Counted from the stretch's first letter, positions 1 through 9,879 are shown. The stretch: DNA of 64,000 nucleotides from Exiguobacterium sp. KRL4 (GCF_001870785.1 NZ_MOLV01000002.1:62001-126000), one strand, 5' to 3'. The notes: generated from the letters alone by a model not told the origin. Numbers and translations are program-made.

Positions 1-1
1 A

Positions 2-136
2 CAGGCGATTGCAGAAATCCCGGCCGGTCGTTTCGGACAGGTCGAGGAAGTCGCATCAGCGATTACATATTTAATCCGTCAAGAGTCCGCCTATATGAAT
101 GGTGCCGTCCTCAAAATTGATGGTGGTTGGATGTAA
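2..136 (+). CDS. SDR-family oxidoreductase, C-terminal end (YmfI-like)
   Basis: Only the last 44 codons are inside the window; the reading frame enters open at base 2. The visible residues end in NGAVLKIDGGWM, the usual C-terminus of FabG-type short-chain dehydrogenases/reductases, which bind NAD(P)H and reduce 3-oxoacyl or similar carbonyl substrates. The catalytic Ser-Tyr-Lys region lies outside the window. Its position just upstream of a YmfK-like gene matches ymfI of Bacillus. Substrate cannot be told from this fragment. Confidence 0.8.
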   Translation, partial: QAIAEIPAGRFGQVEEVASAITYLIRQESAYMNGAVLKIDGGWM

Positions 137-229
137 TCCGCTGAAATTTGGCAGGGGAATGCTTTTCATTTTTCAAAAAATCATTTAACATGAGGGATGG
201 ATAACCGATTTTAAAGGGAGGCTTTGCGC

Positions 230-1012
230 GTGAGTGAATTCGAACAGTGGTATCTAGAGTACGAACTGAACGTCAATCGTCCTGGTATTTTAGGGGACAT
301 CGCGTCACTCATGGGGATGCTACATATCTCGATTGTCACGATCAATGGTGTCGATCACCAGCGGCGCGGCATGTTGTTGCAAACGAAGCAACCGGATCAG
401 ATCCCGCGACTCGCAGCCATCTTGAAGACGATGTCGACCATCGATGTGATCAAATTGCGTAAACCAAAACTACGCGACCGGATTGCGATTCGTCATGGAC
501 GTTATATCGATCACAGTAGCGGCGAAATCAAAACGTTCCGATTTGTCCGGGAAGATTTGGGGATTCTCGTCGATTTCATGGCGGAGTTATGCAAACAGGA
601 TGGTCATCTGTTGATTGGTGTCCGAGGCATGCCACGGGTAGGGAAAACCGAATCGATTGTCGCCGCAAGTGTCAGTGCCAACAAAAAGTGGCTGTTCCTC
701 TCGTCGACATTGATCAAACAGACCGTTCGGACGTCACTGTTTGACGATGAACGGACAGGTGATTATGTGTATATCATCGATGCCCTCGTCTCACAACGAC
801 ACTTTGATGAACGACATTGGCAAATATTACGTGAAGTCATGCGGTTGCCGGCTACGAAAATCGTCGAACACCCGGACGCTTTTGTTAAATCAAGCGAATA
901 TACGTGGGATGATTTTGATTACATCATTGAACTACGCAACACGACCGAAGAGATCATTGTCACCGAACCACCGCGGGCCCATGGAGGGAACGATTGGTTC
1001 AATTTCGAATAA
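230..1012 (+). CDS. ymfK: YmfK-like protein (DUF3388 family)
   Basis: About 260 residues. The N-terminal part (residues ~5-75) reads like an ACT-type regulatory fold (start ...YELNVNRPGILGDIASLMG). The middle carries a P-loop-like stretch, GMPRVGKTES near residue 135, so nucleotide binding is possible. Function is not established. A TTG at 224 could extend it by two codons, but the GGGAGG at 216-221 is 8 nt from GTG 230 and only 2 nt from the TTG, so GTG 230 is chosen. It sits between the SDR gene and the RodZ-like gene, as in Bacillus. Confidence 0.8.
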   Translation: MSEFEQWYLEYELNVNRPGILGDIASLMGMLHISIVTINGVDHQRRGMLLQTKQPDQIPRLAAILKTMSTIDVIKLRKPKLRDRIAIRHGRYIDHSSGEIKTFRFVREDLGILVDFMAELCKQDGHLLIGVRGMPRVGKTESIVAASVSANKKWLFLSSTLIKQTVRTSLFDDERTGDYVYIIDALVSQRHFDERHWQILREVMRLPATKIVEHPDAFVKSSEYTWDDFDYIIELRNTTEEIIVTEPPRAHGGNDWFNFE

Positions 1013-1039
1013 GTATTGAAAATGGAAGGTGTGTTACCG

Positions 1040-1933
1040 ATGACCGAGCTCGGAACCTACTTAAAGGAGCAGCGGGAGACATTAGGTATCTCTCTCGAAC
1101 AAATCCAAAGTACAACTAAAATTCAAAAACGTTACATCATTGCGATTGAAGAAGGCGATTATAAACAATTGCCAGGTGCCTTTTATGCACGGGCATTCAT
1201 CAAAACGTATGCAGAAGCACTTGGGTTGGATGTCGACGAAGTGTTTGCCACGTATAAACGTGATTTGCCGGAACCAGAAACACAACCGGTCGTCGAATTG
1301 TCTCGCCGAGCGACCTATTCGAAATCGACGGCGCCGAAGAAAAGTGTCGCCAAACGCTGGATTCCGAATATCATCATCATTGCCTTGATTTTTGCGATTG
1401 GAGTCGCCCTGTACTACGGATTCCAGGCATTCCGCGATGGCGATGATACGACGACGTCTACACCTCCACAAAGTGAAGTCACGATTGATGAAGGGGACGC
1501 ACCAAGCGAGGAAACCGACACCCCGGTAGCAGAGGAGCCGAAGGAAGAACCGGCGAAAGAAGAAACCGTGCCTGTCAAAAAAGAAGAGAAAAAACCATTG
1601 CCTGTCAAAACGACGGTTGGTCAAGATATCACCTATGAAGTGCCGGCGGATGATACAATGAGTGTAACGATCCGTATCAAAAAAGATGCCTCACCGTCTC
1701 CGTTTGTCGGTGTTCGTGATACGTCGCTAGAAGGGGAGGCACTTGCCCCAGACCACATCAATGCGTCCGATCCTAACCCGATTGTCGTCAAAAACGTCAA
1801 AACGGATGTGATTCGGATTCGGGTTGGTTCAATCAAAGGGATTGATCGAATTCTCGTTAATGATCAGGAGCTTAAGCTTAACCGCTCCCTCCTCGTTCAG
1901 AACATTTATCTAAAGAAAGTAGCCACGCCGTAA
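1040..1933 (+). CDS. ymfM: RodZ-like helix-turn-helix membrane protein YmfM
   Basis: 297 residues from ATG 1040; GGAAGGT at 1024-1030 is 9 nt upstream, so the longer TTG start at 1016 is not used. The order is that of RodZ: a cytoplasmic HTH_25 domain (residues ~5-70), a basic linker, one membrane helix (about residues 110-130, rich in I, A and L), an acidic Glu/Lys/Pro linker (~140-195), and an extracytoplasmic C-terminal domain (~200-297). RodZ proteins link MreB to the cell-wall elongation machinery; this role is inferred from the family. Next gene is pgsA, as in Bacillus. Confidence 0.85.
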   Translation: MTELGTYLKEQRETLGISLEQIQSTTKIQKRYIIAIEEGDYKQLPGAFYARAFIKTYAEALGLDVDEVFATYKRDLPEPETQPVVELSRRATYSKSTAPKKSVAKRWIPNIIIIALIFAIGVALYYGFQAFRDGDDTTTSTPPQSEVTIDEGDAPSEETDTPVAEEPKEEPAKEETVPVKKEEKKPLPVKTTVGQDITYEVPADDTMSVTIRIKKDASPSPFVGVRDTSLEGEALAPDHINASDPNPIVVKNVKTDVIRIRVGSIKGIDRILVNDQELKLNRSLLVQNIYLKKVATP

Positions 1934-1996
1934 GGCGTGTCTTCTTCATGTCAGCAGGATGCTGGCATACATAACTCGAAAAGGAGGGATACGAGA

Positions 1997-2575
1997 ATGA
2001 ACTTACCCAATCAATTGACGGTCTTACGCGTCTTATTAATTCCCGTGTTCGTAGCTGTCTTAGCAATCAACCCAGACTGGGGACAGTGGGATGTATTAGG
2101 GGCGGAACTCCCTGTTGCTCATTTCGTCGCCGCGATGATTTTCTCAGTCGCCGCCATTACCGATTGGCTTGACGGGTATCTGGCACGAAAAAACAAATTG
2201 GTCACAAACTTCGGCAAATTCATGGATCCTCTCGCCGACAAGATGCTTGTCGCAGCGGCACTGGTCTACCTCGTCGAGCTTGACTTCGTCGCCGCCTGGG
2301 TCGTCGTCATCATCTTATGCCGTGAATTTGCCGTGACAGGTCTACGTCTCGTCGCATCCGATGAAGGAATCGTGCTTGCTGCCGGAAACTCAGGTAAAGC
2401 AAAAACGTGGGTTCAGCTCACGTCGATCATTGCCTTTTTATTACACGACATCGGATTTGCTTTACTCAACATCCCGTTTGCGGAAATCACGATGTGGCTT
2501 GCGTTAGTCTTGACGATTTATTCAGGTCTTGAGTATTTTTCGAAAAACATCAAGTTAATTACGAAATCGATGTAA
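1997..2575 (+). CDS. pgsA: CDP-diacylglycerol--glycerol-3-phosphate 3-phosphatidyltransferase
   Basis: 192 residues. It condenses CDP-diacylglycerol with glycerol 3-phosphate to phosphatidylglycerol phosphate, the committed step to phosphatidylglycerol in the cytoplasmic membrane. The CDP-alcohol phosphotransferase motif is complete: DGYLAR (residues ~55-60) followed by GKFMDPLADK. Several hydrophobic helices are visible. AAGGAGGG at 1981-1988 sets ATG 1997; the frame is open further upstream (1937) but without a ribosome site. A terminator follows. Confidence 0.95.
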   Translation: MNLPNQLTVLRVLLIPVFVAVLAINPDWGQWDVLGAELPVAHFVAAMIFSVAAITDWLDGYLARKNKLVTNFGKFMDPLADKMLVAAALVYLVELDFVAAWVVVIILCREFAVTGLRLVASDEGIVLAAGNSGKAKTWVQLTSIIAFLLHDIGFALLNIPFAEITMWLALVLTIYSGLEYFSKNIKLITKSM

Positions 2576-2587
2576 GTTATCTCAAAC

Positions 2588-2620
2588 AAGGCTGTTCGCT
2601 AAACCGAACAGTCTTTTCTT
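2588..2620 (+). terminator. Terminator after pgsA
   Basis: A stem of about 8 bp (gctgttcg / cgaacagt) is followed by a T-rich run. It closes the ymfK-pgsA unit before cinA. Confidence 0.75.
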
Positions 2621-2645
2621 ATAGTTAGGAAAGCGGGGAATCAGG

Positions 2646-3890
2646 ATGAAAGCAGAAATCATTGCCGTTGGAAGTGAGTTATTGTTAGGGGAAATTGCCA
2701 ACACGAACGCTCAGTATCTATCGGAGTGGCTTGCGACATGCGGGATCGATGTTCATTACCATACGGTCGTCGGTGATAATCGGGAACGGATGACCGACGT
2801 CATCAGACGAGCGCAGGGGCGGGTCGACCTTTTGGTGATCACCGGTGGACTCGGACCAACAGAAGACGATTTGACGAAAGAAGTCGTGGCGGAATTACTA
2901 GAGCGCTCGTTGCAGGTCGACCAACCGGCGTATGATCGAATCGAAGCGTTCTTGAAAACGCGGGGACGAACGATGACGAACAACGAGAAAAAACAAGCGC
3001 TTATCATCGAAGGGGCCGATGTGTTGACGAACAATGCGGGACTTGCACCCGGTATGTCCGTTCATACGTCGGCCCATCAGTACATCTTGTTACCCGGTGT
3101 ACCACGGGAAATGAAACGGATCATCGCAGATCATTTCGATCATTTGTTAGGTAAAGAAACGATCAAATCAAGAACACTCCGTTTTTTTGGAATCGGAGAA
3201 TCCGCCTTAAATGATCAGTTGGCGGATTTGATTCGGACGGCGCGTAACCCGTCCGTTGCGCCCTATGCGGAACTGGCGGAAGTTCGTTTACGTGTGACGG
3301 CGAAGGCACTTGACGAACAAACAGCCCTCGAGATGCTTGATCGAATCGAACGCCAAATACGTGATGAAGTCGGTACTTATTTTTATGGATATGGTGAGAC
3401 GAGTTTACCGGAAGTCGTACTGGATGACTGCCGGAAAGCCGGGTTAACCTTATCCGTAGCGGAGTCCTTGACTGGTGGTGCTTTTGCGAGCGGCTTGACC
3501 GACATCAAGGGGGCGAGTGACGTCTTCCGCGGGAGTGCCGTCGTCTACTCAGACGTCGCAAAAGTCAACGTCTTAGGAGTCGCACAAACGTTACTCGATC
3601 AACAAACCGCAGTCAGTCGGGAGGTCGCCATTGCGATGGCGGAAGGAGCGCGAGCACTCTATCAGACGGATCTTGCGATGGCCTTGACAGGGGAAGCTGG
3701 ACCAACGAGTAACAGCGGACAAGCAGTTGGCACGGTCTATTGTGCCTTGGCGCAAGCGAGCGGGACGGAAGTGCTTGAACTGACGTATCCGGCCTTCGAC
3801 CGTGGTATGATCAGGTTGCGATCGGTTAAGGATGCGTACTTCATGTTGATCAAAAACATCAACCACTCAGACAAACGTGGTCAAAAATGA
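2646..3890 (+). CDS. cinA: CinA, competence/damage-inducible protein with NMN amidase domain
   Basis: 414 residues, the full two-domain form. The N-terminal MoCF-like domain (residues ~1-170) begins [15 protein letters not shown] and carries [10 protein letters not shown]. The C-terminal PncC-type nicotinamide-nucleotide amidase domain (~250-405) carries SVAESLTGG. In the family it deamidates NMN to NaMN in the pyridine nucleotide salvage cycle; the name comes from co-transcription with recA in naturally competent Gram-positives. AGCGGGGAATCAGG precedes ATG 2646. The recA promoter lies in the gap that follows, so recA can be made separately. Confidence 0.93.
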   Translation: MKAEIIAVGSELLLGEIANTNAQYLSEWLATCGIDVHYHTVVGDNRERMTDVIRRAQGRVDLLVITGGLGPTEDDLTKEVVAELLERSLQVDQPAYDRIEAFLKTRGRTMTNNEKKQALIIEGADVLTNNAGLAPGMSVHTSAHQYILLPGVPREMKRIIADHFDHLLGKETIKSRTLRFFGIGESALNDQLADLIRTARNPSVAPYAELAEVRLRVTAKALDEQTALEMLDRIERQIRDEVGTYFYGYGETSLPEVVLDDCRKAGLTLSVAESLTGGAFASGLTDIKGASDVFRGSAVVYSDVAKVNVLGVAQTLLDQQTAVSREVAIAMAEGARALYQTDLAMALTGEAGPTSNSGQAVGTVYCALAQASGTEVLELTYPAFDRGMIRLRSVKDAYFMLIKNINHSDKRGQK

Positions 3891-3905
3891 ATTCTTTCAA
3901 GTATA

Positions 3906-3919
3906 CGAATAAATGTTCG
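3906..3919. promoter_or_regulatory. LexA (SOS) operator upstream of recA
   Basis: The 14-mer CGAATAAATGTTCG matches the Gram-positive LexA/DinR consensus CGAAC-N4-GTTCG at 9 of 10 fixed positions. It lies 8 nt upstream of the recA -35 element. DNA damage would therefore induce recA. Confidence 0.85.
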
Positions 3920-3927
3920 TAAAATGC

Positions 3928-3956
3928 TTGTTATTCGGTCTCAAAAGAAGTACAAT
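3928..3956 (+). promoter_or_regulatory. recA sigma-A promoter
   Basis: -35 TTGTTA (3928-3933), a 17-bp spacer and -10 TACAAT (3951-3956) stand about 35 nt upstream of the recA start, directly after the LexA operator. Confidence 0.75.
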
Positions 3957-3991
3957 AATCTCAGTAAGATAAATAAAAGGAGGCCTGCTAC

Positions 3992-5035
3992 GTGAGTGAT
4001 CGTAAAGCAGCACTTGAGATGGCGTTACGTCAGATTGAGAAACAATTTGGTAAAGGTTCAATCATGAGACTTGGTGAGAATGCAGATCAGAGAGTATCCG
4101 TTATCTCGTCTGGATCAATCACATTAGATATCGCACTTGGTGCAGGTGGATACCCACGTGGACGGGTAATTGAAGTCTATGGTCCAGAGTCTTCTGGTAA
4201 AACGACTGTAGCGCTTCACGCGATTGCAGAAGTACAAAAACAAGGTGGTCAGGCCGCCTTCATCGATGCCGAGCACGCACTCGATCCAGCATATGCAAGT
4301 AAACTTGGTGTAGACATTGACGAGTTATTATTATCACAACCAGATACAGGAGAACAGGCACTTGAAATCGCTGAAGCGCTTGTCCGTTCAGGTGCTGTTG
4401 ATATCTTAGTCGTCGACTCCGTTGCTGCACTTGTACCAAAAGCTGAGATTGAAGGCGAAATGGGTGACTCACACATGGGGCTACAAGCTCGTTTAATGAG
4501 TCAAGCTTTACGTAAACTTTCTGGTGCGACAAATAAATCCAAAACGATCGTCATCTTCATCAACCAGATTCGTGAAAAAATTGGTGTCATGTTTGGTAAC
4601 CCGGAAACGACTCCAGGTGGACGTGCCTTGAAATTCTACTCGTCTGTTCGTCTAGAAGTTCGTCGTGCGGAAGCTCTTAAAAACGGAACAGACATCGTCG
4701 GAAACCGGACGAAACTGAAAGTCGTTAAAAATAAGATTGCACCACCATTTAAACAAGCCGAAGTCGATATCATGTATGGTCAAGGTATCTCGAAATTCGG
4801 TGAGTTGATCGATCTTGGGACGGATCTTGATATCGTTCAAAAAAGTGGAGCCTGGTATTCATACAATTCGGAACGTCTCGGTCAAGGACGTGAGAATGCG
4901 AAACAATATATGATCGAACATCCGGAAGTCGCGGATGAAGTCGAACGGTTGATTCGTGAGCATCACGGTTTGGTTGATCGGAAAGATCCAGTCGATTTCG
5001 AAGAAGGTCAAGCGGAAGATATGTTCGCGGAATAA
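3992..5035 (+). CDS. recA: RecA recombinase
   Basis: 347 residues, normal length. RecA coats single-stranded DNA, drives homologous strand exchange and triggers LexA self-cleavage. The Walker A motif GPESSGKT is at residues 64-71, the Walker B region is [11 protein letters not shown], and the L2-loop region is followed by GRALKFY. The C-terminus is acidic ([10 protein letters not shown]), as usual. Start is GTG at 3992 with AAAGGAGGCC 6-7 nt upstream. A LexA operator and sigma-A promoter precede it and a terminator follows, so it is probably monocistronic under SOS control. Confidence 0.98.
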   Translation: MSDRKAALEMALRQIEKQFGKGSIMRLGENADQRVSVISSGSITLDIALGAGGYPRGRVIEVYGPESSGKTTVALHAIAEVQKQGGQAAFIDAEHALDPAYASKLGVDIDELLLSQPDTGEQALEIAEALVRSGAVDILVVDSVAALVPKAEIEGEMGDSHMGLQARLMSQALRKLSGATNKSKTIVIFINQIREKIGVMFGNPETTPGGRALKFYSSVRLEVRRAEALKNGTDIVGNRTKLKVVKNKIAPPFKQAEVDIMYGQGISKFGELIDLGTDLDIVQKSGAWYSYNSERLGQGRENAKQYMIEHPEVADEVERLIREHHGLVDRKDPVDFEEGQAEDMFAE

Positions 5036-5039
5036 GTTG

Positions 5040-5077
5040 AAAAAGAGTGGAATCGATTCAGATTCTGCTCTTTTTTA
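5040..5077 (+). terminator. recA terminator
   Basis: An imperfect stem (aaaagag...ggaatc / gattc...ctctttt) ends in a run of six T. Confidence 0.8.
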
Positions 5078-5113
5078 ATGGAAAAGAGGAAAAGATAGGA
5101 ATTCTTTCCCGCC

Positions 5114-5132
5114 CGTTCGTTGACAATGAACG
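5114..5132. promoter_or_regulatory. Inverted repeat over the rny -35 element
   Basis: CGTTCGTTGACAATGAACG is a 19-bp inverted repeat with 9-bp arms, one mismatch and a single central base. It contains the -35 element of the promoter below, so a bound protein would block RNA polymerase. It is not a LexA box, whose half-sites point the other way. The protein is unknown. Confidence 0.4.
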
Positions 5133-5149
5133 AGTGCTATCCTTACAAT
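5120..5149 (+). promoter_or_regulatory. Sigma-A promoter of rny
   Basis: Perfect -35 TTGACA (5120-5125), an 18-bp spacer and -10 TACAAT (5144-5149). It lies about 80 nt upstream of the rny start. Confidence 0.75.
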
Positions 5150-5228
5150 ATAGATGTACGTTTTTTAGACAGCTTCGATGAATAACCGAAATGAACTAAG
5201 AAACACCTTGCAAAGGGGAGGTGAACCC

Positions 5229-6791
5229 ATGGATACAACAACTTGGATTGTCATACTTCTCCTCACATTACTGATCGCATTCATCGTAGGCTACTTCTTG
5301 CGGAAATCGATTGCAGAAGCGAAGATTCAAGGTGCGGAAACAGAAGCGACGAAAATCGTGGAACGTGCACAAGTATCAGCGGAAGCAACGAAAAAAGAAG
5401 CATTACTCGAAGCGAAAGATGAAGCTTTCAAACTTCGGACAGAAGTGGAAAAAGAACTTCGTGAACGTCGTCAAGAGCTAACGAAACAAGAAGGACGATT
5501 GCTCCAGAAAGAAGAGACACTCGATCGCCGTGTTGATTCCATCGACCGTAAGGAAGAGCAGATCAATACACGTGATGCAGAGATCACGAAACGGAAGCAT
5601 CAAGCTGAAGAGTTAGAACGAAAAGTAGAGGACCTGTATGAACAGGGACGCCAAGAGCTCGTACGTGTTGCGAATCTTTCGCAGGACGATGCTAGAGCTA
5701 TCATCATGGATGAGACAAAACAAGCTGCCATGCACGACGCAGCAATTCTTCAAAAAGAAATCGAACAAAAAGCAAAAGAAGAAGCAGACAAAAAAGCACG
5801 AAACATTCTTTCACTTGCGATTCAACGGTTCGCCGCTGAACATATCGCAGAGACGACGGTTTCCGTCGTCAACTTACCAAATGACGAGATGAAGGGCCGG
5901 ATCATCGGTCGTGAAGGGCGAAACATTCGGACGCTCGAAACATTGACGGGTATCGATTTAATCATCGATGATACACCAGAAGCCGTCATTTTATCCGGAT
6001 TCGATCCGATTCGCCGTGAAGTGGCGAAGATGGCACTTGAAAAGCTTGTTCAAGATGGTCGGATTCACCCGGCTCGGATTGAAGAGATGGTCGACAAGTC
6101 ACGCCGGGAAGTCGATGAACGAATCCGTGAAATCGGTGAAGAAGCGACGTATGACGTCGGCATTCACGGGATTCATCCGGATCTCGTTAAAATCCTCGGT
6201 CGCTTGAAGTACCGGACGAGTTATGGGCAGAACGTTCTTTTCCACTCACTTGAGGTGGCTCACCTTGCCGGCATGATGGCAGCTGAGCTTGGAGAAGATG
6301 TGACGCTTGCGAAACGGGCAGGTCTCCTGCACGATATCGGAAAAGCCGTTGACCATGAGGTCGAAGGAAGTCACGTGGAGATCGGGGTTGAACTTGGTAC
6401 GAAGTACAAAGAACATCCGACCGTCATCAACGCGATTGCTTCTCACCACGGGGACACGGAAGCGACATCTGTCATTTCTGTTCTGGTCGCAGCAGCCGAT
6501 GCTTTATCTGCAGCACGTCCAGGAGCACGTCAAGAAACACTCGAAAGTTATATCCGACGTCTTGAACGTCTGGAAGAAATCTCAGAATCATTTGACGGTG
6601 TCGAGAAGTCCTTCGCGATCCAAGCAGGTCGTGAAGTACGAATCATCGTTCGTCCTGATGTCGTCGACGATGTTCTTGCGCATAAAATGGCAAGTGATAT
6701 CCGGAAAAAAATCGAAGAAGAACTCGATTATCCGGGTCATATCAAAGTCACGGTCATTCGGGAAACACGAGCAGTCGAATACGCAAAATAA
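5229..6791 (+). CDS. rny: Ribonuclease Y
   Basis: 520 residues from ATG 5229 (GGGGAGGTG at 5215-5223), exactly the usual family length. RNase Y is the membrane-anchored endoribonuclease that starts mRNA decay in Gram-positives. Domains in order: N-terminal membrane helix (residues ~5-22, ending [12 protein letters not shown]), a long charged coiled coil (~30-190), a KH RNA-binding domain ([12 protein letters not shown], near residue 220), and an HD metal-dependent nuclease domain with [10 protein letters not shown] near residue 367. The longer frame start at 5178 has no ribosome site. Confidence 0.97.
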   Translation: MDTTTWIVILLLTLLIAFIVGYFLRKSIAEAKIQGAETEATKIVERAQVSAEATKKEALLEAKDEAFKLRTEVEKELRERRQELTKQEGRLLQKEETLDRRVDSIDRKEEQINTRDAEITKRKHQAEELERKVEDLYEQGRQELVRVANLSQDDARAIIMDETKQAAMHDAAILQKEIEQKAKEEADKKARNILSLAIQRFAAEHIAETTVSVVNLPNDEMKGRIIGREGRNIRTLETLTGIDLIIDDTPEAVILSGFDPIRREVAKMALEKLVQDGRIHPARIEEMVDKSRREVDERIREIGEEATYDVGIHGIHPDLVKILGRLKYRTSYGQNVLFHSLEVAHLAGMMAAELGEDVTLAKRAGLLHDIGKAVDHEVEGSHVEIGVELGTKYKEHPTVINAIASHHGDTEATSVISVLVAAADALSAARPGARQETLESYIRRLERLEEISESFDGVEKSFAIQAGREVRIIVRPDVVDDVLAHKMASDIRKKIEEELDYPGHIKVTVIRETRAVEYAK

Positions 6792-6793
6792 GC

Positions 6794-6822
6794 AAAGTGG
6801 CGGGCGACCGCCACTTTTTTTA
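6794..6822 (+). terminator. rny terminator
   Basis: The stem aaagtggcgg / ccgccacttt is followed by seven T. The ymdB ribosome site starts a few bases later, so read-through is needed unless ymdB has its own promoter. Confidence 0.85.
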
Positions 6823-6842
6823 ATTACTTGGAGGAATGTTTT

Positions 6843-7637
6843 ATGAAAATCTTATTTGTTGGTGACGTCGTAGGGGCACCGGGGCGTCATATCCTGCAAC
6901 AGTTTACGTCACGGATTAAAGCAAAATACAATCCGACTGTCATGCTGGTGAATGGAGAAAACGCGGCACATGGTCGGGGAATCACGAAATCGATTTATCA
7001 TCAGTTACTCGAGCTTGGTTTCCATGGCGTGACGATGGGAAATCATACGTTTGACAACCGGGACATCTTTGATTGGATTGACGATGCGGACCGGATCGTC
7101 CGTCCGGCGAACTATCCGGAAGGTACACCGGGACGCGGAATGATGGTCTTAAAAGTCGGCAACAAAAAGATTGCTGTCATCAACGTCCAGGGAACGGTCT
7201 TCTTGCCAGCACTCGGTGATCCATTCCGGACCGTCGATCAGTTGATTGCGGAAGTTGAAGGGGAAGTCGATGCGATTTTCGTTGACGTCCATGCAGAAGC
7301 AACAAGTGAAAAAATCGCGATGGGCTACCATTTAGCAGGGCGTGTCCAAGCAGTCGTCGGAACGCATACCCACGTCCAGACAGCGGATGAACGGATTCTT
7401 GAAGGCGGAACGGCTTACATCACGGATGTCGGCATGACGGGCCCACTTGATGGTGTCCTCGGTATGCGAAAAGAAGATGTCTTACGTAAATTTAAAACTC
7501 AGCTCCCAACCCGGTTTGAAGTTGCGGAAGGACGGGAACAGTTAAATGGAGTCTTGATTCATATTGATGATGTATCGAAAAAAGCAACTAAAATTGAACG
7601 GATTCATTTGACGGATCAATCGATTTTCTTTGATTAA
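6843..7637 (+). CDS. ymdB: YmdB, TIGR00282-family metallophosphoesterase
   Basis: 264 residues. YmdB is a dinuclear-metal phosphodiesterase; in Bacillus subtilis it hydrolyses 2',3'-cyclic nucleotides and is needed for biofilm gene expression. Visible metal-site motifs are GDVVGAPGR at the N-terminus, NGENAAHG (residues ~40-47), MGNHTFDN (~68-75), and the late GTHTHVQTAD. Start ATG 6843 is 8 nt after GGAGG. It follows rny, its usual neighbour. Confidence 0.95.
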   Translation: MKILFVGDVVGAPGRHILQQFTSRIKAKYNPTVMLVNGENAAHGRGITKSIYHQLLELGFHGVTMGNHTFDNRDIFDWIDDADRIVRPANYPEGTPGRGMMVLKVGNKKIAVINVQGTVFLPALGDPFRTVDQLIAEVEGEVDAIFVDVHAEATSEKIAMGYHLAGRVQAVVGTHTHVQTADERILEGGTAYITDVGMTGPLDGVLGMRKEDVLRKFKTQLPTRFEVAEGREQLNGVLIHIDDVSKKATKIERIHLTDQSIFFD

Positions 7638-7666
7638 GTGTTGATTTTTGATTGGGAGGTACATGC

Positions 7667-7927
7667 ATGGACGTCCTGAAAGTATCAGCTAAATCGAATC
7701 CGAACGCGGTCGCAGGAGCGCTCGCAGGTGTACTTCGAGAGAAAGGTTCTGTCGAAATTCAGGCAATCGGTGCAGGTGCACTCAATCAATCCGTCAAAGC
7801 GGTTGCGATCGCAAGAGGATTCGTCGCACCGGCAGGGATGGATCTGATCTGTATTCCGGCATTTACCGACATCATGATTGATGGTGAGGAACGGACGGCA
7901 ATCAAACTAATCATTGAACCACGATGA
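7667..7927 (+). CDS. spoVS: Stage V sporulation protein S
   Basis: 86 residues, the exact family length, nearly invariant in character (VSAKSNPNAVAGALAGVLRE...IQAIGAGALNQ...FVAPAGMDLICIPAF). SpoVS is a small Alba-like nucleic-acid-binding protein. In Bacillus it affects asymmetric septation and later sporulation, but it also occurs in bacteria that do not sporulate. GGGAGG at 7654-7659 is 7 nt before ATG 7667. In this lineage it must have a non-sporulation role if the organism does not form spores. Confidence 0.97.
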   Translation: MDVLKVSAKSNPNAVAGALAGVLREKGSVEIQAIGAGALNQSVKAVAIARGFVAPAGMDLICIPAFTDIMIDGEERTAIKLIIEPR

Positions 7928-7958
7928 TGCATCATTGGACATAGGTCCTACGTTAAGC

Positions 7959-7995
7959 TAGACCATTTACTCGCTGGAGTAGATGGTCTTATTTG
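7959..7995 (+). terminator. spoVS terminator
   Basis: The stem agaccat-t-tactc / gagta-g-atggtct is closed by a GCTG-type loop and followed by TTATTT. The rest of 7928-8127 shows nothing else convincing. Confidence 0.7.
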
Positions 7996-8127
7996 TGTAC
8001 TATCCAGGATATTTTCAATCGATTCATTTGAGGAGGATTGTACAACTATCCGGAAATCGGTATCATGAGGGAGGACAGTGAAGCAGACAGCTTCAATCAT
8101 TTCAGGGGATAGAAGGAGCGAACGTCG

Positions 8128-9879
8128 ATGTACAATCAATTGTCATGGAAAGTAGGCGGTCAGCAGGGGGAAGGAATCGAATCGACAGGTGAGATCTTTG
8201 CCATTGCCCTGAACCGCTTAGGTTATTACTTATATGGATACCGCCATTTTTCTTCACGGATCAAAGGTGGTCACACGAACAATAAAATCCGGGTCGCAAC
8301 ACATGAAGTCCGGACCGTTGCCGACGATCTCGACATTCTGGTCGCTTTTGACCAAGAAACAATCGACGTCAACTTCCATGAGTTACGTCAAGGAGCGATC
8401 ATCATTGCCGATGCGAAGTTTAATCCGACGAACCCGGATCAGACACGGGCCGTCCTCTATCCGATTCCTTTTACGGAAATTGCGGCAGGACTCGGCACAT
8501 CCTTGATGAAGAATATGGTCGCCATCGGGGCATCGAGTGCGATTCTCGGCATCAAGTCGGAACGTTTCCAAGCCGTCGTCGAACAGATTTTTGGACGGAA
8601 AGGACCCGAGATGGTCGAGAAAAACTTATCGGCAATCCGGGAAGGAGCCGCGGCATTTGAAGCGATGGCTGGAACGGCTGAACGCTTTATTTTAGATCCG
8701 GCCGATGGACAGCAACGGATGTTCATGATCGGGAACGATGCGATTGCGCTTGGTGCGGTTGCAGGCGGGGCCCGCCTGATGGCCGCCTACCCGATCACGC
8801 CATCGTCGGAAATCATGGAGTACTTAATTAAAAAATTGCCGCAGTTCGGTGGAACCGTCGTTCAGACGGAAGATGAGCTCGCGGCGGTCACGATGGCAAT
8901 TGGTGCCAACTACGCCGGCGTCCGTGCTTTGACGGCGTCAGCTGGACCGGGATTGTCCTTGATGGCAGAAGCGATCGGTTTGTCCGGGATGACGGAGACC
9001 CCACTCGTCATCATCGATACACAACGCGGTGGCCCTTCAACCGGACTGCCGACGAAACAGGAACAGTCCGACTTGATGGCGATGATTTACAGCACCCATG
9101 GCGAGATTCCGAAAGTCGTCCTGGCGCCGTCGACCGTTGAGGAAGCCTTTTATGATGCGGCAGAAGCCTTTAACATCGCGGAAGAGTATCAATGCCCGGT
9201 CATTCTCTTGACGGACTTGATGTTGTCGCTCGGTAAACAATCCGTCGAACCGCTTGATGTCAATCGGGTCGAAATCCGGCGCGGGAAGTTGATCTCAGGC
9301 GAGCTGCCGGAACTTGAAGGCAAAGCCTATTTCAAACGGTATGAAGTGACGGAAGACGGGATCAGTCCGCGTGTCGTACCGGGAACAAAACATGGGATCC
9401 ATCACGTGACCGGTGTCGAACATAACGAAGAAGGTCGTCCGTCGGAAGCGACGAAAAATCGAGTCGATCAGATGACGAAACGCCTCCGGAAGTTGAATCA
9501 GTTCCGGATGAAGGATGCCGTCCTTGTCACCGAACAGCATGCGATACCGGATATCCTGTTCGTCGGCTTCAACTCGACGCGTGGAACGATCGAGGAAGTG
9601 ATGCCACGTCTTGAAGCACAAGGCATTCATGTCGATCATCTCCATATCCGTCAGATGCATCCGTTCCCAAGTGAACTGGTCCGCCCGCATCTTGAGCGGG
9701 CCAAACAAGTCGTCGTCGTCGAATACAATGCGACGGGACAACTCGCGAAACTGATCCAGATGAACTGCGGTTTTGCAGAAAAGATCGAACATATTTTAAA
9801 ATTCAACGGCGATCCGTTCTATCCGGCAGAAGTGGTCGAACAAGTCGTTGCAGGAGGGGTTTTCCATGGCAACCTTTAA
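8128..9879 (+). CDS. korA: 2-oxoacid:acceptor oxidoreductase, fused gamma-alpha subunit (KorA-like)
   Basis: 583 residues. With the next gene it forms a CoA-dependent 2-oxoacid:ferredoxin oxidoreductase, most likely acting on 2-oxoglutarate or pyruvate. The N-terminal gamma domain (residues ~1-190) carries GGQQGEGIESTG and the RIKGGHTNNKIR loop. The alpha domain (~200-583) starts with GNDAIALGAVAGGARLMAAYPITPSSE, the substrate-binding pyrimidine-like domain, and continues with EDELAAVTMAIGANYAG. GAAGGAGCG precedes ATG 8128. Substrate choice between pyruvate and 2-oxoglutarate is not decided by the sequence; the gamma-alpha fusion is typical of KorA/YdaF-type enzymes. Confidence 0.92.
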   Translation: MYNQLSWKVGGQQGEGIESTGEIFAIALNRLGYYLYGYRHFSSRIKGGHTNNKIRVATHEVRTVADDLDILVAFDQETIDVNFHELRQGAIIIADAKFNPTNPDQTRAVLYPIPFTEIAAGLGTSLMKNMVAIGASSAILGIKSERFQAVVEQIFGRKGPEMVEKNLSAIREGAAAFEAMAGTAERFILDPADGQQRMFMIGNDAIALGAVAGGARLMAAYPITPSSEIMEYLIKKLPQFGGTVVQTEDELAAVTMAIGANYAGVRALTASAGPGLSLMAEAIGLSGMTETPLVIIDTQRGGPSTGLPTKQEQSDLMAMIYSTHGEIPKVVLAPSTVEEAFYDAAEAFNIAEEYQCPVILLTDLMLSLGKQSVEPLDVNRVEIRRGKLISGELPELEGKAYFKRYEVTEDGISPRVVPGTKHGIHHVTGVEHNEEGRPSEATKNRVDQMTKRLRKLNQFRMKDAVLVTEQHAIPDILFVGFNSTRGTIEEVMPRLEAQGIHVDHLHIRQMHPFPSELVRPHLERAKQVVVVEYNATGQLAKLIQMNCGFAEKIEHILKFNGDPFYPAEVVEQVVAGGVFHGNL

